Source of the DNA: Sediminispirochaeta sp.
GTDB taxonomy: Bacteria > Spirochaetota > Spirochaetia > DSM-16054 > Sediminispirochaetaceae
Length of the DNA: 5,002 bases
Direction of reading: 5' to 3'
Assembly: GCA_011046055.1 (NCBI GenBank)
Contig: DSBN01000398.1
Location: 1-5,002, forward strand
This document shows, in pieces, positions 1 to 5,002 of this stretch. Position numbers and translations under genes: made by a program. The notes beneath the pieces are model-generated. The model made no database searches, was not told the DNA's origin, and saw only the letters and a program-made list of their open reading frames with translations. Positions within the stretch are counted from its first letter, which is position 1. Every line of letters starts with the position of its first letter.

Positions 1-63
1 AGCGCCAACATAAGCGATGACTCCACGGTGACCGGTGAGGTCAAGATCGGCACGGTAGATTAG
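1..63 (+). CDS. C-terminal end of an unidentified protein (partial)
   Basis: Only frame 1 is open here; the other two forward frames meet stops within the first 20 bases. It encodes 20 residues ending in EVKIGTVD and stops at TAG 61-63. A rho-independent terminator follows 22 bases later, which supports a real gene end on this strand. The tail is polar and acidic with no recognisable motif, so no function can be given. The start lies outside the window. Confidence 0.6.
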   Translation, partial: SANISDDSTVTGEVKIGTVD

Positions 64-85
64 AGTACAGGACAAAGAGTTTGCA

Positions 86-119
86 GCCCCCGGTGTATGT
101 GCACACGGGGGCTTTTTTT
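86..119 (+). terminator. Rho-independent terminator after the first gene
   Basis: GCCCCCG (86-92) pairs perfectly with CGGGGGC (106-112). The stem extends by TGT/ACA pairs after one bulged G at 93, and closes on a loop of about 6 bases. Seven T follow at 113-119. It sits 22 bases after the TAG at 61-63 and ends transcription of that gene, so the next gene (181) should need its own promoter. Confidence 0.88.
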
Positions 120-171
120 GGGCACATAATTGTTGCCCCCCGCTATGGGCCTTCTTGTGCTGGTTAAAAAC

Positions 172-175
172 GGAG
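172..175 (+). promoter_or_regulatory. Ribosome binding site of the hemerythrin remnant
   Basis: GGAG lies 5 bases before the ATG at 181. It shows that the ATG was a normal translation start, so the short frame is the true 5' end of a gene and not a chance ORF. No convincing -35/-10 pair is visible in the 61 bases between the preceding terminator and this ATG. Confidence 0.6.
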
Positions 176-180
176 ACGCC

Positions 181-303
181 ATGTCATTTGCGGAGTGGAG
201 TGAAAGGTACGGCGTTCATATTCAAGAGATAGACCGGCAGCACATCGCCGTCTCGGACAAGAAGTACGAAAAGCTCTTCCGGGAGAGGGGGATTATCTCT
301 TAG
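181..303 (+). pseudogene. Internally deleted bacteriohemerythrin remnant (40 codons)
   Basis: Hemerythrins are four-helix-bundle proteins of about 130-140 residues that bind O2 at a di-iron centre. The first 21 residues here read like the family N-terminus: W6, Y10, V12 and the EIDRQH motif (16-21) with its iron-ligand His. The next residues, HIAVSDKKY (21-29) and FRERGI, read like the family C-terminus, where HIxxxD supplies the last His and Asp ligands and a Lys-Lys-Tyr stretch follows. H21 serves as both the N-side QH and the C-side HI histidine. The middle is gone: about 90-95 residues including the HxxxE and HxxxH ligands. The reading frame is kept, with ATG, RBS and TAG (301-303) in place. 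The product could not form a four-helix bundle or a di-iron site. The identification rests on motif order at both ends; the deletion is my inference. The stop is only 12 bases from the end of the convergent trkH. Confidence 0.72.
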
Positions 304-315
304 AAGCTACATGCC

Positions 316-1506
316 TCATACAATGTTTCTTTTAGAAAAAAATAAGACCAGTACGGTAAAAATTTCTAATCGACCCAGAATCATCATGCCGGAGAGCCAA
401 ATTTTGGCGTAGTTTGGGAAAAAGGCAAAATTTTCAACCGGTCCGACCTGGGCGAATCCAGGACCGATGTTTCCCAGTACCGCCAAAGAGACGGTGAGGC
501 TGGTCTCCAGGTTGCTGTCGGTACTGGTGAGAAAGAGCGTGGAGACCAAGATTGTGCTAATATACAAAAAGAAGAAACCGCTGATTGGATCAACGAACGA
601 ATCGTCCAGGGGGGCTTTGTTGAGCCGGAGGGGAAAAACTCCCCGGGGATAGATCAGCCGCTGTAAATGACGCCGTGCTACCTTCCAGAGTACAGTGACG
701 TGTAGTATTTTTATCCCACCGCTTGTCGAGCCGACGCAGCCTCCGAAAAAGAGCATGAGAAACAGAACTCCCTGAGCAAGCATAGGCCAGGTAGTATAGT
801 CGGAGGTGGCGAAACCGGTCGAGGTCATCAGGGTGGTGACCTGAAATGATCCGTGTCGTAGAGAGTCGGAGAAGGAGTGAAAGGTACTGTGTGTGTAGAG
901 ACTGTAGGATACTATGATTATACTGAGTAGATAGATGCTCAAATACACTTTCAGCTCGGTGTCTTTGAGGATTGTGGAGAAATGACCCGGAGAGAGTCGG
1001 AAGTAAAGTGTGAAATTGAGGCCCGATAGTACCATAAAAATGGTGATGACCCACTGAATGAATGGACTGGAGTAAGCGGCGATACTCGCGTTTTTGGTGG
1101 AAAATCCGCCGGTGGCCAAGGTGGCAAACGAGTGGTTCAGTGCATCGAACAGGCTCATTCCTCCGAAGAACAGGAGAGCAACTTCTATGACCGTGAGACC
1201 AACATATATGTACCAGAGCACCCTGGCGGTGTGCAGTATTCTTGGGGTCAAGCGTTCTATCTCCGGACCAGGCATCTCTGCTTTCATTACTTTGTACGCA
1301 CCGACTCCTAAAATAGAGAGAACCGCCGCGGCCAGCACAATGATGCCCAACCCTCCTAACCAATGGGTCAACGACCTCCAAAAAAGCAGGAACTTAGGCA
1401 GGATTTCAATGTCTTGAAGTATGGTAGAGCCGGTGGTGGTAAACCCGCTCACCGATTCGAAGACCGCATCGACGATACTTATATCAATATCAGACAGAAT
1501 AAATTC
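316..1506 (-). pseudogene. trkH: TrkH-family potassium transporter subunit, 5'-truncated
   Basis: TrkH is the membrane channel subunit of Trk/Ktr K+ uptake, with four pore loops and usually gated by the cytoplasmic TrkA. Counted from the GTG at 1452, 378 residues remain. All four selectivity loops are visible: SGFTTTG (2-8), ATGGFST (113-119), TSTGFAT (210-216) and GNIGPG (327-332). Family hallmarks FWRSLTHWLGGLG (24-36), GLNFTLYF (144-151), GCVGSTSGGIK and the C-terminal GRLEIF are present, and the C-terminus is complete (TGA 318-316). The N-terminus is not. Family members are about 480 residues, so roughly 100 are missing, including the first helices and part of the first pore loop. The GTG at 1452 is an internal Val: upstream in frame, FILSDIDISIVDAVFES continues TrkH homology to about 1506. 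The frame then loses resemblance and reaches TAA (1551-1549) with no ATG, GTG or TTG start. The kdpD-like gene starts head-to-head at 1570, leaving no room for the missing part. No trkA is in the window. A functional protein is unlikely. Confidence 0.85.
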
Positions 1507-1510
1507 TTTA

Positions 1511-1555
1511 TGTGATCTTAATACAAGGGAGAATATTTTTGTGCGATATTAATAC
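1511..1555 (+). promoter_or_regulatory. Imperfect 14-bp direct repeat, candidate regulator site
   Basis: Two copies of a TGYGATMTTAATAC sequence lie at 1511-1524 and 1542-1555. They match at 12 of 14 positions and are offset by 31 bp, close to three helical turns. They sit just upstream of the RBS (1557-1560) of the kdpD-like gene. OmpR/KdpE-family regulators bind tandem direct half-sites, so autoregulation by the KdpE encoded at 3092 is a reasonable but unproven idea. The second copy abuts the RBS, which would suit repression. I see no clear -35/-10 pair. The region is AT-rich, so a chance repeat is possible. Confidence 0.3.
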
Positions 1556-1556
1556 T

Positions 1557-1560
1557 GAGG
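1557..1560 (+). promoter_or_regulatory. Ribosome binding site of the kdpD-like gene
   Basis: GAGG lies 9 bases before the ATG at 1570. It supports that ATG as the true start, and therefore supports a short kinase that begins directly with its membrane domain and not a longer KdpD cut by the window. Confidence 0.6.
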
Positions 1561-1569
1561 TAAAGCTGT

Positions 1570-3099
1570 ATGAAACATAGAACACGCCCGGCCTTAAAGA
1601 ATCTGGGTTTCTGCGTGATCCTCTTGGCAGTCTCAGCTGGTTTGGGGCTCTTGTTTTACTCAATAGGCTTTGGCGAAGCCAATATCATCATGGTCATCTT
1701 ATTGGCCGTGTTACTGATCTCCGTATCCTGTGGCAGAACCGTCGGCATCGCCGCCTCTTTCGTGAGCGTTGTGTTGTTCAATTATCTGTTCACTAAGCCG
1801 AGATTTACCCTTGTGGTTCACGATACGCAATACATCATTACTTTTATGGTAATGTTCATTGTGGCGCTAATAACCAGTGAGCTGACGAATAGGATGAAGC
1901 GAGAGGCGAAAGAGTCAAAAACAAGAGCGCAAAACTTGGAATTGCTCTATCGAACCAGCAAAAACTTTCTCAAGAAAAGTGGTACCGCGGAGGTAGTCAA
2001 CACATTCATAAAAAGCATGTATGAATTGCTCGGTATTCCTATTGGTATAGCTCTGTATCAGAATGGGACAAGTCATTACTATGGAGTTTCAGATTTTTTT
2101 GACTCGAAGTATTTCCGTACCGTTCAGAAAGAGCAGCCCCATATAGAAATCGAATCCCTTTTGAAAATCACAAAAAACTCAGATGGGACCTCAACGGATA
2201 TAGTTTCTCATTCCGAGGCGTACGAATTTCCTTTGAAGAATTCTAACACCCTAATTGGCACTCTCATCGTTCTCAACGAAGAAGCTGCCTTAGAACCGGA
2301 GCAGCGCGGGCTTGTCGAAGCGGTGAGTGCTCAATTTAATCTGGCCTTTGACCGGGAAGTTCTATCAAAGAGGCAAGAGGACACTCGTATGGAGATGGAA
2401 AGAGAGCGGCTTCGAAGCGATCTTCTGCGATCGATCTCTCACGACCTAAGAACACCGTTGACTTCCATCACCGGAGCAAGTACCACTTTGCTTTTTTAAA
2501 AAAGGCATAGCCTCCTCTCACCGAAGGAAACTTCTGGAAAATATACGATCTGATGCTTTTTGGCTCACCCAATTGGTGGAGAATTTACTCAGCCTGACTA
2601 AAGTGGAAAGCGGCGTAGAGCTGAAGAAGGAACTTGAACTTGCTTAGGATGTAGTGGTCGATGCGGTGCGGAAATGTCGAAGTAGGGCGGAAGGCCACGG
2701 CATTCGAGTGGAGCTTCCGACACTTCCAGTGATTGTTCCCATGGAACCAAACTTGATTCATCAAGTTCTGGTAAATATGATCGACAACGCGATTCGATAC
2801 ACTCCCGGAGGGGATGATATCATTGTACGCTCCTACCCGAAGGAGAAAGAAATGATGTTCGAAGTAGAGGATTTTGGACCAGGGATTCCCGAGAATGAGA
2901 AGGAGCGGATTTTTTCCAGATTTTATACCTTACGAAAAAGGGGGGGGCGGACGGACGCCGCGGTTTGGGCTTGGGCTTATCAATCTGCAGAGCAATTATC
3001 GCCGCTCACAACGGGAGTATTGGGGTAAAAACGAAAGAAAAAGGCGCCGTGTTTTGGTTTTCTTTACCGGAAATTGTCACTGGAGAGAAGGATGAATAA
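1570..3099 (+). pseudogene. kdpD: Short KdpD-type sensor histidine kinase with two frameshifts and a nonsense codon
   Basis: The gene would encode a membrane sensor kinase that phosphorylates the KdpE downstream. The first frame gives 309 residues. Four membrane helices of DUF4118 type lie at about 12-33, 38-53, 57-74 and 87-104, with the KdpD-like PRFTLVVHDTQY at 77-88. A GAF-like region follows at about 122-270, then the H-box SHDLRTPL with phospho-acceptor H291. The frame stops at TAA 2497-2499 in a T6A6 tract (2492-2503). Homology resumes one base on at 2498 (LLENIRSDAFWLTQLVENLL) and is stopped by TAG 2645-2647. It then continues through the N-box (NMIDNAIRYTPGG, from 2774) and G1 box (DFGPGIPENE). 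A third lesion in the G8 run 2940-2947 shifts the frame; the G2 box GLGLGLSICRAI and the end reappear from 2962, stopping at TAA 3097-3099. The two shifts cancel in length, so the repaired protein would be about 509 residues. It lacks the N-terminal KdpD and Usp domains of long KdpD (about 890). ATG with RBS GAGG fixes the start. The last 8 bases overlap kdpE. Confidence 0.85.
3082..3085 (+). promoter_or_regulatory. Ribosome binding site that sets the kdpE start
   Basis: GGAG lies 6 bases before ATG 3092 and inside the end of the kdpD frame. It favours ATG 3092 over the in-frame TTG at 3074, which has no comparable site and would add six residues ahead of the conserved receiver start. It also gives kdpE a way to be translated although the upstream kinase frame is broken. 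Confidence 0.65.
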
Positions 3100-3796
3100 T
3101 GTACCCTTGATACTTTTGGTAGAAGATGATGAGCCGATTCGCAGGTTCATTCGGACTTCACTGAAAAACAGTGGATACCGAGTGATTGAGTCGAACAGTG
3201 GTGAGGGTGCCCTGGCTTTGGCGGCTTCGCATGTACCTGATTTGATGATTCTCGATCTTGGACTTCCAGACATTGACGGTGTCAAAGTCATAGAAGGTCT
3301 TCGGGATTGGTCCTCAATGCATATTATAATAGTGTCGGCAAGGGGCAAAGAAAAAAGCAAAGTTGAGGCCCTCGATACGGGAGCTGATGATTATATTACC
3401 AAACCCTTCAGCATGGACGAACTCTCTGCTCGAGTTCGTGCCGGTCTGCGTCGAATGAGTCAACTGGGGAGCGCTGGGGGGAGTAAGTGCAAAATATTCA
3501 ATGTCGGAGAGCTCAGCTTTGACCTGGATAGGAGACGAGTTCTTAAAAAGGGAGCGGAGATACATCTCACCCCTCGGGAGTACAGGCTCCTCATTCTGAT
3601 GGCCCAGAATTCGGGAAAAGTCTTGACTCATCGATTTTTATTAAGGGAGATTTGGGGGCCGGGCAGTGAGAACGAAACCCAGTATCTTCGAGTCTTCATG
3701 GCAAATTTGAGGAGAAAGATCGAGTCAGATCCCGCCCAACCGATGTACATTTTCACGGAAATTGGCGTAGGGTATCGTTTTGTCGACGAGCTGTAA
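3092..3796 (+). CDS. kdpE: KdpE/OmpR-family response regulator, intact
   Basis: This is a DNA-binding response regulator of 234 residues (E. coli KdpE has 225). In the family it is phosphorylated by the partner kinase and activates K+-uptake genes. The receiver domain spans about 4-120. It has the acidic pocket E11-D12-D13, phospho-acceptor D55 in LDLGLPDIDG, switch residue S82 in VSAR and the conserved K104 in GADDYITKPF. A winged-helix domain of OmpR/PhoB type fills about 137-234, with LTPREYRLL, LLREIWG, LRRKIE and the C-terminal GVGYRF. All key residues are present and the frame is clean. ATG 3092 overlaps the kdpD stop as ATGAATAA (3092-3099), typical of translational coupling. Because the kinase frame is broken, coupling is probably lost and kdpE may depend on its own GGAG. 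The nearest relatives are likely KdpE; another OmpR-type name is possible, but the DUF4118 kinase partner argues for KdpE. Confidence 0.92.
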   Translation: MNNVPLILLVEDDEPIRRFIRTSLKNSGYRVIESNSGEGALALAASHVPDLMILDLGLPDIDGVKVIEGLRDWSSMHIIIVSARGKEKSKVEALDTGADDYITKPFSMDELSARVRAGLRRMSQLGSAGGSKCKIFNVGELSFDLDRRRVLKKGAEIHLTPREYRLLILMAQNSGKVLTHRFLLREIWGPGSENETQYLRVFMANLRRKIESDPAQPMYIFTEIGVGYRFVDEL

Positions 3797-3841
3797 AAAA
3801 AGTCGGAAGTATCTCCAAAGCGATACTTCCGACTTGTTGTT
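3797..3841. terminator. Bidirectional terminator between kdpE and lemA
   Basis: A perfect 14-bp inverted repeat (3800-3813 with 3822-3835) encloses an 8-base loop. On the minus strand the hairpin is followed by a T tract (complement of the A run 3795-3801), so it should stop the lemA operon well. On the plus strand the tail is TTGTTGTT (3834-3841), a weaker but usable T-rich tail for kdpE. The hairpin begins 3 bases after the kdpE stop, and the A run overlaps the stop codon. Confidence 0.85.
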
Positions 3842-3868
3842 CCGTGTGCAGCCTAGCGGTATGAGAAG

Positions 3869-4453
3869 TCAACCGGTAAAATCCACCTCCGGGACGCTCC
3901 GGGCACTCTCTTCAATTTCGAAGTACGGCTTCTCTTCCATTCCCAGGCTTCCGGCGATCATGTTGGCCGGGAACATTTTGATCTTCCGGTTGAACACCTG
4001 GACGCTGTCGTTGTAGCGTTTCCGGGCTACGGCGATCCGGTTCTCCGTGCCTGCCAGCTCGTCCTGCAGCCGGATGAAGTTCTGGTTCGACTTCAGCTCC
4101 GGGTAGTTTTCCACCACCACCAAGAGGCGGCTGAGCGCTCCCTGCAGCTCGTTGTAACTCTCGGCGGTCTCCTCCACCGACCCTGCGCCGGCCAGTCGCG
4201 CCCTGGCATCGGCGATGTTGGTGAAGACCTCTGACTCCTGCGCCGCGAAGCCCCGGACCGTCTCGACCAGGTTCGGGATGAGATCGCTGCGCCGCTGCAG
4301 CTGGTTGTCGATCTCCGCCCACGCGGCGCTAATATTCTCCTCCAATCCTACCAGCTCGTTCCTGGTACCGATGTACCAGGAGAAGAGGCTGAACACCAGT
4401 ACCACTATGACCAGGATGCCAATGATCAATCCTGCTCTGCTTTTTCCACTCAC
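3869..4453 (-). CDS. lemA: LemA family membrane protein
   Basis: LemA proteins are small membrane-anchored helical proteins of unsettled function, usually 180-200 residues; this one has 194. A short basic N-terminus precedes one membrane helix at about 8-27. The long helical body follows, with the family signature around NELVGLEENISAAWAEID (32-49) and QRRSDLIPNLVETVRGFA. The conserved PELKSNQNF and RKRYND motifs, and the terminal PYFEIEESARSVPEVDF, are all present, so it looks complete. The start is GTG 4453-4451, 9 bases after GGAGG. An ATG seen slightly upstream (4469-4467) is out of frame. It lies 22 bases after the TPM-domain gene on the same strand, so the two are probably one operon. 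This LemA-TPM pairing is common in bacteria and suggests a shared envelope role, but none can be assigned here. GC content is clearly higher than in the trkH-kdpDE part. Confidence 0.93.
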   Translation of the reverse strand: MSGKSRAGLIIGILVIVVLVFSLFSWYIGTRNELVGLEENISAAWAEIDNQLQRRSDLIPNLVETVRGFAAQESEVFTNIADARARLAGAGSVEETAESYNELQGALSRLLVVVENYPELKSNQNFIRLQDELAGTENRIAVARKRYNDSVQVFNRKIKMFPANMIAGSLGMEEKPYFEIEESARSVPEVDFTG

Positions 4454-4462
4454 TTTCTTCGT

Positions 4463-4467
4463 CCTCC
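4463..4467 (-). promoter_or_regulatory. Ribosome binding site of lemA (supports GTG start)
   Basis: CCTCC on the plus strand reads GGAGG on the minus strand, 9 bases ahead of GTG 4453. It decides in favour of the GTG start and lies in the 22-base gap after the stop of the upstream TPM-domain gene. Confidence 0.65.
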
Positions 4468-4475
4468 ATGTTTAG

Positions 4476-5002
4476 CTAAAATCCGCGGCTGGCTCCGCCG
4501 CCGCCGAAGCCGCCGCCTCCAAATCCACCAAAACCGCCGCCCCCGAAACCGGAAGAGCCGAAGCCCCCGCGGTGGCTTCCGCGACCGCCGAAGCCGCCCA
4601 AGAGCATCAGCGGAAGGAATACTCTGCCGCCGCCGAAAAAGAAGATCAGCAGAAAGATGATCAGTCCGGCGGGGATCCCCCCGTCTTCATCAGTTCTGGA
4701 TCTCCGAGAACCGCTGGCAGCGGCGGGCATCTCTATATCGCCCAGGTCCACGTCGTACTCTGCGGCTATCTCTTGGGCCAAAGCGGCGGTTCCCGTGAGA
4801 AAACCGCTGCCGAAGTCGCCCTCTCGAAAAAAGGGCAATACCATCTCATCGAGGATGGCTCCGGATTTACCATCGGGAATGGCCCCTTCGAGGCCGTACC
4901 CGACTTCCAGACGTACCTGCCTCTCGGCCATGGCCATCAGCAGGATCACTCCGTTGTCCGACTCACCGCTGCCGACCCCCCACTTCTCGGCCAGGGCGAT
5001 GG
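4476..5002 (-). CDS. TPM-domain (YgcG/Psb32-like) membrane protein, C-terminal part
   Basis: The frame is open from the window edge to TAG 4478-4476 and gives 174 residues; the N-terminus, where a signal peptide would be expected, lies outside. The GTG at 4949 is an internal Val: in frame before it, EKWGVGSGESDNGV continues the domain. The visible TPM domain includes the WGVG and DNGVILLMAMAERQVR strands, then VGYGLEGAIPDGKSGAILDE and a helix with FREGDFGSG. A polar linker (MPAAASGSRRSRTDEDGG) leads to one hydrophobic segment (GLIIFLLIFFFGGG and onward, probably one membrane helix). A 40-residue Gly/Phe-rich tail ends the protein. TPM-domain proteins are periplasmic or lumenal domains on a membrane anchor; phosphatase activity is reported for some plant members, but the bacterial role is unclear. 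The gene is upstream of lemA by 22 bases and probably co-transcribed. Confidence 0.88.
   Translation of the reverse strand, partial: IALAEKWGVGSGESDNGVILLMAMAERQVRLEVGYGLEGAIPDGKSGAILDEMVLPFFREGDFGSGFLTGTAALAQEIAAEYDVDLGDIEMPAAASGSRRSRTDEDGGIPAGLIIFLLIFFFGGGRVFLPLMLLGGFGGRGSHRGGFGSSGFGGGGFGGFGGGGFGGGGASRGF
4479..4598 (-). repeat. Gly/Phe-rich low-complexity coding tail
   Basis: The last 40 codons of the TPM-domain gene are almost only Gly with Phe, Ser and Arg, in irregular GGFGG units. At DNA level this gives dense runs of CCGCC and CCACC on the plus strand. Such tails are usual in TPM/YgcG proteins, so it is part of the gene and not a separate repeat element. Confidence 0.8.

Noticed and set aside
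590..1381. 263-codon open frame on the minus strand within trkH
   Set aside because: It is in another frame of trkH on the same strand. Its composition (many Arg, His and Ser) and lack of any family motif mark it as a shadow, while the trkH frame has all four pore loops.
2491..2503. Programmed ribosomal frameshifting in the T6A6 tract to make a full kinase
   Set aside because: The frame needs +1 (or -2). The classical -1 slip here leads to a TAG at 2508-2510, within five codons. Even a +1 slip would be stopped by TAG 2645-2647, and a third shift would still be needed at 2940-2947.
2645..2647. TAG recoding (pyrrolysine or reassigned codon) inside the kinase
   Set aside because: TAG terminates three other genes in this window, and the gene also carries two frameshifts. 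No downstream structure or special family is apparent.
2654..3028. Separate small CDS for a free-standing ATPase domain starting at GTG 2654
   Set aside because: It is the middle of the KdpD catalytic domain. No convincing RBS precedes the GTG, and it loses the G2 box through the frameshift, so it cannot be a complete ATPase.
3074..3091. Six-residue N-terminal extension of kdpE from TTG 3074
   Set aside because: There is no good RBS for the TTG. GGAG 3082-3085 is correctly placed for ATG 3092, and receiver homology starts right after that ATG.
4479..4615. Repetitive CCGCC/CCACC stretch as a CRISPR or tandem-repeat element
   Set aside because: It is the irregular Gly/Phe-rich tail of the TPM-domain protein, with no unit-spacer regularity.
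1..5002. tRNA, rRNA, riboswitch, insertion sequence or transposase remnants
   Set aside because: I looked for cloverleaf arms, terminal inverted repeats and transposase motifs, especially at the trkH/kdpD and hemerythrin/trkH junctions, and saw none that I could support.

Overview
This is a bacterial window with compact, mostly single-copy genes, Shine-Dalgarno sites and rho-independent terminators. A DUF4118-type KdpD/KdpE pair beside a TrkH potassium transporter, a bacteriohemerythrin and a LemA/TPM-domain pair are spread across free-living anaerobic or sediment bacteria (Spirochaetota, Firmicutes, Desulfobacterota and others). I cannot fix the phylum from sequence alone; a spirochaete-like origin is only a guess.

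Layout. Positions 1-63 hold the end of a plus-strand gene, followed by a strong terminator (86-119). Positions 181-303 hold a 40-codon hemerythrin remnant whose N-terminal and C-terminal ends are joined directly, without the iron-binding core. Positions 316-1506 (minus strand) hold a TrkH K+ transporter that has lost roughly its first 100 residues. Positions 1570-3099 (plus) hold a short KdpD-type sensor histidine kinase broken by two homopolymer frameshifts and one in-frame TAG. Positions 3092-3796 hold an intact KdpE/OmpR-family response regulator, ended by a 14-bp perfect hairpin that also serves the convergent genes. Positions 3869-4453 (minus) hold an intact lemA, and 4476-5002 (minus) hold the C-terminal part of a TPM-domain (YgcG/Psb32-like) membrane protein with a Gly/Phe-rich tail.

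How the genes fit. TrkH, the KdpD-like kinase and KdpE look like a potassium-uptake module in which the two-component pair would control K+ transport. As read, the transporter and the sensor are both broken while the regulator is intact. With the collapsed hemerythrin this makes three damaged genes in a row inside about 3 kb, next to an undamaged and clearly more GC-rich lemA-TPM operon. The composition change falls at the terminator near 3800-3835. The most economical reading is a decaying, possibly foreign, K+ module. The two homopolymer lesions could instead be sequencing errors, but the TAG, the missing trkH start and the hemerythrin deletion are harder to explain that way. I do not see a new kind of system here; the interesting content is the pattern of decay, the isolated regulator and a 31-bp-spaced direct repeat in front of the kinase gene.
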